NCBI GenBank assembly: GCA_041907145.1
Contig: JAYRHW010000135.1
Span: forward strand, 1 to 12,610
DNA from: JAFLCA01 sp041907145
GTDB taxonomy: Bacteria; Bdellovibrionota_C; UBA2361; JAFLCA01
Direction of reading: 5' to 3'
Length of the DNA: 12,610 nt
A model generated the notes under the pieces. That model searched no databases and was not told the DNA's origin. It saw only the letters and a program-made list of their open reading frames with translations. Shown here piece by piece: positions 8,201 through 12,610 of the stretch. Each line of letters starts with the position of its first letter. The stretch's first letter is position 1. Made by a program: the position numbers and the translations under genes.

Positions 8201-8402
8201 TACCCCGCCCTCCAGGCATTGCACATCGTGTGCAAGAACTTCTTGGACGGAGTAGGAGAAAGTTCCGGCCAGCCAAAACATTCGTTAGGTTAGATAATTT
8301 CGCCGCGATAATCTGGTCACTAGAGGCAACCCAAACACGATCATTCCCCCTTTCCTATATGGGAAGTAACTCAGGCTCATGGGCTCCAGAAAGGAGACAC
8401 CC
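8201..8402. other. Intergenic spacer after glyS with a perfect small hairpin
   Basis: TTGCACA (8219-8225), TCG loop, TGTGCAA (8229-8235) form a perfect 7-bp hairpin shortly after the glyS stop. The following bases, GAACTTCTTGG, lack a T-run, so a Rho-independent terminator is doubtful. A GATAAT hexamer (8293-8298) could serve as a -10 box for the next gene, but no matching -35 is seen. I see no coding potential. Confidence 0.35.
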
Positions 8403-8810
8403 ATGCCAAAGAAACGACGACGGTCGTTCCTGCGTTTCCTCTGGAGACGTAAGGTTTTCATCGTTCTCCTCCTCGCACTGGCGGGTATCGGATGGGGTAG
8501 TCACACGGCCATCCAAGCCTATGACGCCCACACCGAGAGGCTCGCCAAAATGCAGGAGGAACTCAACAAGGTTGATTTCAGCAAAGACCCCGGTCGCTGG
8601 ATCGCCCTTCAACGTGAGCTCGACTTCGCAAGAACCGAGCCCATGCTCTACGGACTCATGATCGCTCCGCTCTGCGCCATCGGAACCGTACTTATCGTAT
8701 CCATCATTCAGGCAAGCAGCAGCAGTCGTGATCATCAGCCGTCAGAGAAATGGCTCCCAGAAATGCGAGCCAAGAGGGAGGCCCACATTCAACGCAACCA
8801 AGAAAGGTAG
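8403..8810 (+). CDS. Small two-helix membrane protein of unknown function
   Basis: This 135-residue protein starts at the ATG preceded by AAGGAG (8391-8396), 6 bases upstream. An in-frame ATG at 8379 would overlap that site and is less likely. The N-terminus is very basic (MPKKRRRSFLRFLWRRK), followed by a hydrophobic helix at about 18-38, a charged stretch at about 41-78 that may be partly helical, and a second hydrophobic helix at about 83-104. The tail is polar and charged. The many positive charges before the first helix predict a cytoplasmic N-terminus and a hairpin topology with the charged loop outside. I do not recognise a family. It lies between glyS and the pilT segment, and a functional link to either is not shown. 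Confidence 0.65.
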   Translation: MPKKRRRSFLRFLWRRKVFIVLLLALAGIGWGSHTAIQAYDAHTERLAKMQEELNKVDFSKDPGRWIALQRELDFARTEPMLYGLMIAPLCAIGTVLIVSIIQASSSSRDHQPSEKWLPEMRAKREAHIQRNQER

Positions 8811-9205
8811 CCCGATAGATTCTGAGTTACTTCCCTCCCTTTTAATTCGATATCTAAATCTAAGGAAAAATTTCCCTCGGTTAGATCCATTTCTGATCGT
8901 ACCGTTGCTTTATAGCATTCCATTTCCTCCGGAGGATGTGGCGCCGATTCTAATCATGCACCCAGGCTTGTCCGGCTGGTGGCTCGAAGATGAGATTCGT
9001 GCGCTCTTTCCCACCTGCGGAGCGAGTATCACATTCACATACGCAGCACAGCGCGTGAGCGCACCGAGCTGCAATCGTATGAAAACAGCTTTCGAGCTGA
9101 AGGTTTTCTCATTTGAGGATTGTCAGCGGGGCTAACACGGGGCGTTCCCGTGTCGGACTTATACATGCCTATGCATACCCGCTGCTGTTCGTTAGGAGGT
9201 GCCTC
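8811..9205. other. AT-rich gap upstream of pilT with palindrome and leader hairpin
   Basis: This 395-base gap has no convincing gene. Its first part is AT-rich (21 G/C in the 60 bases 8821-8880). It contains a perfect 12-base palindrome, TCCTCCGGAGGA (8925-8936), and a perfect hairpin, ACACGGG (9135-9141), loop GCGTT, CCCGTGT (9147-9153). It also has the 8-base palindrome TATGCATA (9170-9177), just before the pilT ribosome-binding site. An open frame runs through it from within the preceding gene to 9135, but it has no good start and resembles nothing I know. The region probably holds the pilT promoter and leader, though no box pair stands out. Confidence 0.4.
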
Positions 9206-10285
9206 ATGGGCATCCAGATCGATCGAGTTCTGGGGGCGGCCATTTCGGCCGAGGCGAGCGATATCCACCTCAGGGTGGGTGTGCCGCCGACATTGGTGGT
9301 GAACGGGCTCCTCACCCCGCTCAAGACCAACGCGTTGAACGATGAGGACATGGTGTCGGCCATCAAGCAGATTTCGGCGGACAAGCCTGCCGTCGAGATC
9401 GCGATTTTCGAGCAAGGTGGCGCCGACTTCGCCATCGAGTTCGAGCACAACGGGGTGAAGGCACGCTTCCGGTGCAACGCCTTCAAGGAACAGGGACATC
9501 AGGCCGCCGTGCTTCGGCGACTGCCGTCCCGCATCTTGAAGGCCTCCGACATCGGCTTCCCCAAGAAGGTGCTGGAACTGGTCACCAGGCCACGGGGACT
9601 CTTCCTCGTGACAGGGCCGACCGGCTCAGGCAAAACCACGACGCTGGCGAGCATCGTGGCCTACATCGCTGAGGCCAAGCCGCAGCACATCCTGACCATC
9701 GAAGAGCCCACCGAATACCGTTTCGCGCACGGCAAGAGCATCATCACCCAGCGTGAGGTGCCCAATGACGTGACGAGTTTCGGGGATGGGCTGAGGCAGG
9801 GACTGCGGCAGGCACCCAACACCATCATGGTCGGCGAAATGCGCGACATCGAGACCATGGAAGTGGCCATCAGGGCAGCCGAGACGGGGCATCTGGTTCT
9901 GGCGACGCTGCACACCGTGAGCGCCGCCAAGACCGTGGACCGCATCATCGAGGCCTTCCCGGATGGCAAGCAGGCCGAAATCAGGGCCATCATCAGCACC
10001 AGTCTCCTTGGCATCTTGGGACAGCAATTGCTGCTCAAGAAGGACAAGGAAGGGCGCGTGGCGGCCTTCGAGTTCATGGCGATGACTTCGGGAATCGCCA
10101 ACTGTATCCGCGAACGAAAGACGACTGCCATCAACGATGCCATCCAGTCGGGTGCCAACATGGGCATGCGGCTGCTGGACGAACATCTGGTGACGCTCGT
10201 CAGGTCTGGTCAGGTTGACGCTGAAGAGGCCATCGCCAAGGCCAACGATCCTGAAAAGGTTCGTCAGCGGCTCCTGACGCCCTAA
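9206..10285 (+). CDS. pilT: PilT-like type IV pilus retraction ATPase
   Basis: PilT is the hexameric cytoplasmic ATPase that drives pilus disassembly, giving twitching motility and DNA uptake. This protein has 359 residues, close to the usual 345-370. It shows the N-terminal SDIHLRVGVPP..V.NG (about 18-34), Walker A GPTGSGKTT (137-145), the acidic box TIEEPTEYRF (164-173; usually IEDPIE), Walker B region IMVGEMRD (207-214), AIRAAETGHLVLATLHT (221-237, including the PilT AETGHLV signature and His box), and FPDGKQAEIR (251-260). AGGAGG (9194-9199) lies 6 bases before the ATG, so a longer frame back to 9113 is not used. No other pilus gene is in the window. GC is higher than in neighbours (39 of 60 bases in 9541-9600 against 33 of 60 in glyS 7081-7140), which hints at a separate history. 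A PilU-like or PilT-paralogue role is possible. Confidence 0.88.
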   Translation: MGIQIDRVLGAAISAEASDIHLRVGVPPTLVVNGLLTPLKTNALNDEDMVSAIKQISADKPAVEIAIFEQGGADFAIEFEHNGVKARFRCNAFKEQGHQAAVLRRLPSRILKASDIGFPKKVLELVTRPRGLFLVTGPTGSGKTTTLASIVAYIAEAKPQHILTIEEPTEYRFAHGKSIITQREVPNDVTSFGDGLRQGLRQAPNTIMVGEMRDIETMEVAIRAAETGHLVLATLHTVSAAKTVDRIIEAFPDGKQAEIRAIISTSLLGILGQQLLLKKDKEGRVAAFEFMAMTSGIANCIRERKTTAINDAIQSGANMGMRLLDEHLVTLVRSGQVDAEEAIAKANDPEKVRQRLLTP

Positions 10286-10292
10286 GCGTCAG
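10274..10292 (+). repeat. Perfect hairpin spanning the pilT stop codon
   Basis: CTGACGC (10274-10280), loop CCTAA containing the TAA stop (10283-10285), and GCGTCAG (10286-10292) form a perfect 7-bp stem. It sits about 24 bases before the terminator-like hairpin. No T-tract follows directly. It may stabilise the 3' end of the mRNA; a function is not shown. Confidence 0.5.
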
Positions 10293-10315
10293 TGACTTAC
10301 ACACCGACACCTCCT

Positions 10316-10363
10316 ACAGCCGGTGGGTAAGAACTCACAAGGTTTTTGCTCACCGGCTGTTTT
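10316..10363 (+). terminator. Rho-independent terminator after pilT
   Basis: ACAGCCGGTG (10316-10325) pairs perfectly with CACCGGCTGT (10351-10360) across a 25-base loop, and the stem ends in a short T-run (TTTT, 10360-10363). The GC-rich stem and its place between two convergent genes fit a terminator for pilT. The long loop and short T-run make it atypical. Read on the minus strand, the stem is followed by AGGAGG, so it is not bidirectional. Confidence 0.65.
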
Positions 10364-10380
10364 CATACGAGACGCAGAAC

Positions 10381-10899
10381 TCACTGCAATGATGTGCGCC
10401 TAAAAAACTCCTTCACCGCATCAGTATGCGTGCTGAAGGCCAGCTCCTCCGGTTGAAATAGAATTCTTAATTCCGGAACTTCGTCATTCGGAGTAAATCC
10501 TGCGATTTCCTCTTCCCGTACCGGAGGAGTTTGCCCAAATAGTATTATTCGAGTTGACTCGCGCACGCTCTCGATACCTAGTAGCTCAATCGGAGTCTCA
10601 GGGGATATGCATACCCCTGTTTCCTCCAGGAGCTCTCGGCGCCCGGCAGCTCTCCAGGTTTCATAGCCCATGTAACCACCCGGCAAGGCAAGGAAGCCTT
10701 TTTGCGGCTCGATCCCCCTGCGAACCGCTAGCACTCCTAGCTTTTCAACTCCGTCCCTAGGGTCTACTGCCACAACCGGCACGACGAGAACGGCTACCGG
10801 GATCGGATTTTTGAAGACTTGCACTGGAACTTGCGGAACCCGTTCGGCGGAAAGGTCGAAGTGCTCCACTGCCTGCGTACTCACTGCTGCCTGAGTCAT
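10381..10899 (-). CDS. NUDIX hydrolase
   Basis: This 172-residue protein has a perfect Nudix box at residues 74-96, pattern G-x5-E-x7-R-E-U-x-E-E-x-G-U. The key residues are Gly74, Glu80, Arg88, Glu89, Glu92, Glu93, Gly95 and Val96. These residues bind the metal and catalyse hydrolysis of nucleoside diphosphates linked to another group. The segment NPIPVAVLVVPVV..(D)..KLGVLAVRRGIEPQKGFLALPGG (about 31-75) is the usual Nudix N-terminal sheet leading into the box. The substrate cannot be told from sequence alone. It may be an ADP-ribose, NADH or (deoxy)nucleotide pyrophosphatase. The complement of AGGGAG (10905-10910) lies 5 bases before the start. It follows the 486-residue gene on the same strand after about 100 bases, and converges on pilT. 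Confidence 0.9.
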   Translation of the reverse strand: MTQAAVSTQAVEHFDLSAERVPQVPVQVFKNPIPVAVLVVPVVAVDPRDGVEKLGVLAVRRGIEPQKGFLALPGGYMGYETWRAAGRRELLEETGVCISPETPIELLGIESVRESTRIILFGQTPPVREEEIAGFTPNDEVPELRILFQPEELAFSTHTDAVKEFFRRTSLQ

Positions 10900-10999
10900 A
10901 CAATCTCCCTAAAAGAAGTCCTTAGACTCATTAAGGCTAGCGGTATTTTGACTTTAGGCCGGGATTTTGATGGTGCTCGATCCTGGACATGGATCCAGA
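10900..10999. other. Spacer between the two minus-strand genes
   Basis: This 100-base gap holds the NUDIX ribosome-binding site (complement of 10905-10910). It also has overlapping small dyads around GATCCTGGACATGGATCCAG (about 10979-10998), such as CTGGA/TCCAG. There is no T-tract to mark a terminator for the upstream minus-strand gene, so the two may be cotranscribed. Confidence 0.3.
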
Positions 11000-12460
11000 T
11001 TAGAGGTTTAAAGCGTAAAGACCGCCAAGGCGATTGAGGTACTCCCCATACTCACAATCTTGCAGGACTGCCTCGACCAGCGCATGCCGCTGCTCCGGTT
11101 TCTCCAGAAGTTCAAACCAAGCCAGTCTCAAAGCCTCGAGAAGGGAGCATTGCAGTTCGTCCTGCACCCTATGATGAATGCAAAGCACATTGTCCCCTAT
11201 GAGAGACAGAGGATCATTCCGTTCGCTCATGGCGAGTCCGAAATGCTTTGCGGCGACAACGGACAAGGGAAAGCTAAAAATCGCGCCCGAGGCCCCCTGG
11301 GAAAATGCGCGAAAGATCTCCGCAAAGCTCGCCTGGATAGGCTCGGCTTCATGCGAGATCCTGTGCCCCTCGGACTTAAGCGATTCGAAATATCGATATG
11401 GATAGCCTGACGGTTCGGTGGCCATTAATACCGACCGGAGCGGCAATGATGCCTTCCCGGGCTTCCAGACCAGATGCATTCCAGTTTTTGGTAGCAACAT
11501 ACAGGGAACAAAGGCCCTGCCCTGCTCGGTCAACAGCCGCTTCTTGAGCGCGCCCCAGGAGAGCACCACTGCATCAAAGTTCGGGTCAGCAGTATCTGCT
11601 ATTTCCTCGACGATCGCAGAGCTACTTGGAAAGGCGGCATCAAGGTGAAGCGGTACTTCCCTTTCGCGCAAAAAATTGAACAGCAAGTACGCACCAACCG
11701 CCATTGGTGGAATCGCGACGCGGATAGCCGTGGAGCGCGATCGCAAACGCTGCATCATTGCTTCATTGGGGCGACCATAGCGCTGTGCCAGCGCCGGGAA
11801 GGCTGATATAAGGGTGATGAAGTCCTGGGCATCGCACTGTGCCTTACATGATTCAGCCGCGCTTGGCTCCAAAAGGTAAGTCTCCTTGAGCCCCGCCTCC
11901 AATTCATGAATAAATTCAGCCCTGAACCAGTCTTGCTCGTACCAGAAGTTGGAAACCTCTGGGGGATTCTTCGTACCGACATCGAATGCAGCAACCAATC
12001 CGGCTAAGGTATCGCGGGAGGTTAGAACCCGATTATCAAGAAAAATCTGGACCCCTTCCGGTTCATGGAGTCCACGCGCGAGAGCAATCCGCACGGGGCC
12101 CGGGAGCTTTCTCTCACTATTTTCGCGCCGGAAGGCAAACTGCGCGCTTGGGCGGCCAGACTGCTCGCGGCCGAACATATCCACAATCCAGGAAGTTGGC
12201 TTGCTAATCGCGTAGTCCAATGATGCGGCTGGCGAGCCTGCCTCCCCAGAAATCCAGGTGTCGCCGAGCTCGGCAGCAGATTTCACGATCAGGCATGACA
12301 GCGCCTTAACGGCAGCGGTCCACTGAAAGGAGCCGATATCCGGTTCGACATTTACCGCCTTACGCCGTACGGCAACCACCTTCTTGCCCGGATGGCGCTC
12401 AAATTCGACCCTAACCAGCTCCGGCTCGGGGGTGCTCTGAAACCAAAGACTTATCCGCAT
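11000..12460 (-). CDS. Unrecognised protein, about 486 residues, with possible periplasmic-binding-like C-terminal half
   Basis: I do not recognise this protein as a named family. It lacks a signal peptide and membrane segments. The first half (about 1-245) is mixed, with a charged N-terminus rich in basic residues. The second half starts with a strand-like AIRVAIPPMAVGAYLLFNFL and continues with FDAVVLSWGALKKRLL and FSFPLSVVAAKHFGL, an alternation of strands and helices that recalls type II periplasmic-binding folds (SsuA/THI5-like). That is a weak impression from pattern only. I chose the ATG at 12460, giving MRISLWFQS. The frame extends to an ATG at 12481, but the extra seven residues are encoded by the palindromic repeat. 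Neither start has a good Shine-Dalgarno sequence. It lies upstream of the NUDIX gene on the same strand. Confidence 0.6.
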   Translation of the reverse strand: MRISLWFQSTPEPELVRVEFERHPGKKVVAVRRKAVNVEPDIGSFQWTAAVKALSCLIVKSAAELGDTWISGEAGSPAASLDYAISKPTSWIVDMFGREQSGRPSAQFAFRRENSERKLPGPVRIALARGLHEPEGVQIFLDNRVLTSRDTLAGLVAAFDVGTKNPPEVSNFWYEQDWFRAEFIHELEAGLKETYLLEPSAAESCKAQCDAQDFITLISAFPALAQRYGRPNEAMMQRLRSRSTAIRVAIPPMAVGAYLLFNFLREREVPLHLDAAFPSSSAIVEEIADTADPNFDAVVLSWGALKKRLLTEQGRAFVPCMLLPKTGMHLVWKPGKASLPLRSVLMATEPSGYPYRYFESLKSEGHRISHEAEPIQASFAEIFRAFSQGASGAIFSFPLSVVAAKHFGLAMSERNDPLSLIGDNVLCIHHRVQDELQCSLLEALRLAWFELLEKPEQRHALVEAVLQDCEYGEYLNRLGGLYALNL

Positions 12461-12462
12461 AC

Positions 12463-12530
12463 AAAACCGGGACTGTCCCATTTGTTAATCAGGACTGTCC
12501 CATTTATTAATTGGGACTGTCCCGGTTTTT
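12463..12530. repeat. Array of three GGGACTGTCCC palindromes, 22-base period, inverted outer flanks
   Basis: The core GGGACTGTCCC, a near-perfect palindrome around a central T, occurs at 12469-12479, 12491-12501 (first base A) and 12513-12523, spaced exactly 22 bases apart. The linkers are also alike (ATTTGTTAATC and ATTTATTAATT), so the first two units are tandem direct repeats. The outer flanks, AAAACC before the first core and GGTTTT after the last, are inverted. The whole array can therefore fold into one long hairpin or several short ones. From memory, GGGACTGTCCC-type palindromes accompany REP-associated tyrosine transposases, but this is recollection, not a search result. Confidence 0.8.
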
Positions 12531-12577
12531 GGGGAGAAAAAAGTAAATGAAATGAGGGTGTTGGAGAGGATGCGTTT

Positions 12578-12610
12578 ATGGCGAGGGGGGAAATTGCCGA
12601 AAGAACCTTA
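12578..12610 (+). CDS. Possible start of a gene leaving the window (REP-type transposase candidate)
   Basis: An ATG at 12578 opens a frame reading MARGEIAERTL to the window edge. GGAGAGG (12563-12569) lies 8 bases upstream, a good ribosome-binding site. Another ATG at 12552 opens a different frame (MRVLERMRLWRGG...) without such a site. Many REP-associated transposases begin MAR or MPR and sit beside palindromic repeats like those at 12463-12530, which is why I suggest that family. Eleven codons are too few to identify a protein. Confidence 0.3.
   Translation, partial: MARGEIAERTL

Noticed and set aside
8219..8235. Hairpin after glyS as a transcription terminator
   Set aside because: The stem is only 7 bp and is followed by GAACTTCTTGG, not a T-run.
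8728..9135. Plus-strand open frame of 135 codons overlapping the small membrane gene and the AT-rich gap
   Set aside because: The start lies inside the preceding gene without a ribosome-binding site, and the composition changes sharply along it. The later part (from ATG 8958, 59 codons) looks slightly protein-like but lacks a start signal.
9626..10186. Two overlapping minus-strand open frames (186 and 168 codons) inside pilT
   Set aside because: Antisense to the Walker motifs and His box of pilT; GC-rich genes commonly give such frames.
12463..12530. Palindrome array as a CRISPR array
   Set aside because: Units are 22 bases in total with near-identical 11-base linkers, so there are no unique spacers, and no cas genes are present.

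Overview
The window reads as chromosomal DNA from a Gram-negative, menaquinone-making bacterium with moderate GC (about 55% in the core genes). Three things point that way: a predicted lipoprotein and an exported TPR protein, a futalosine-pathway menaquinone gene (mqnE), and a PilT-type pilus ATPase. A proline/threonine-rich lipoprotein with a C-terminal 'GC-type' dockerin and a DUF6502 protein would fit a deltaproteobacterium-like or related metagenomic lineage. That placement is inference; no marker here fixes the phylum.

Layout, left to right. (1) Bases 1-3776, plus strand: the 3' part of a large beta-helix surface protein with a choice-of-anchor Q-like end, a DUF6502 protein with a helix-turn-helix-like segment, and, overlapping it by 17 bases, a small lipoprotein ending in a two-EF-hand dockerin and Gly-Cys. 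(2) Bases 3867-8200, plus strand: a tight four-gene run with gaps of 10, 27 and 19 bases. It holds a nine-helix membrane protein with faint UbiA-like features, an exported TPR protein, aminodeoxyfutalosine synthase mqnE and dimeric-type glycyl-tRNA synthetase. (3) Bases 8403-10363, plus strand: a small two-helix membrane protein, a 395-base AT-rich gap with no convincing gene, and a GC-richer orphan pilT with hairpins on both sides and a terminator. (4) Bases 10381-12460, minus strand: a NUDIX hydrolase preceded by an unrecognised protein of about 486 residues. (5) Bases 12463-12530: an array of three GGGACTGTCCC palindromes at an exact 22-base period, with inverted outer flanks. It is followed by what may be the first codons of a gene leaving the window, possibly a REP-associated transposase.

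Working links: the membrane protein, TPR protein, mqnE and glyS are probably cotranscribed. The UbiA-like protein is notable because prenylation in the futalosine pathway is done by a UbiA-family enzyme (MqnP). The DUF6502 gene and lipoprotein gene look translationally coupled. The pilT segment differs in composition from its neighbours and lacks other pilus genes. The clearest unexplained structure is the palindrome array at the right end.
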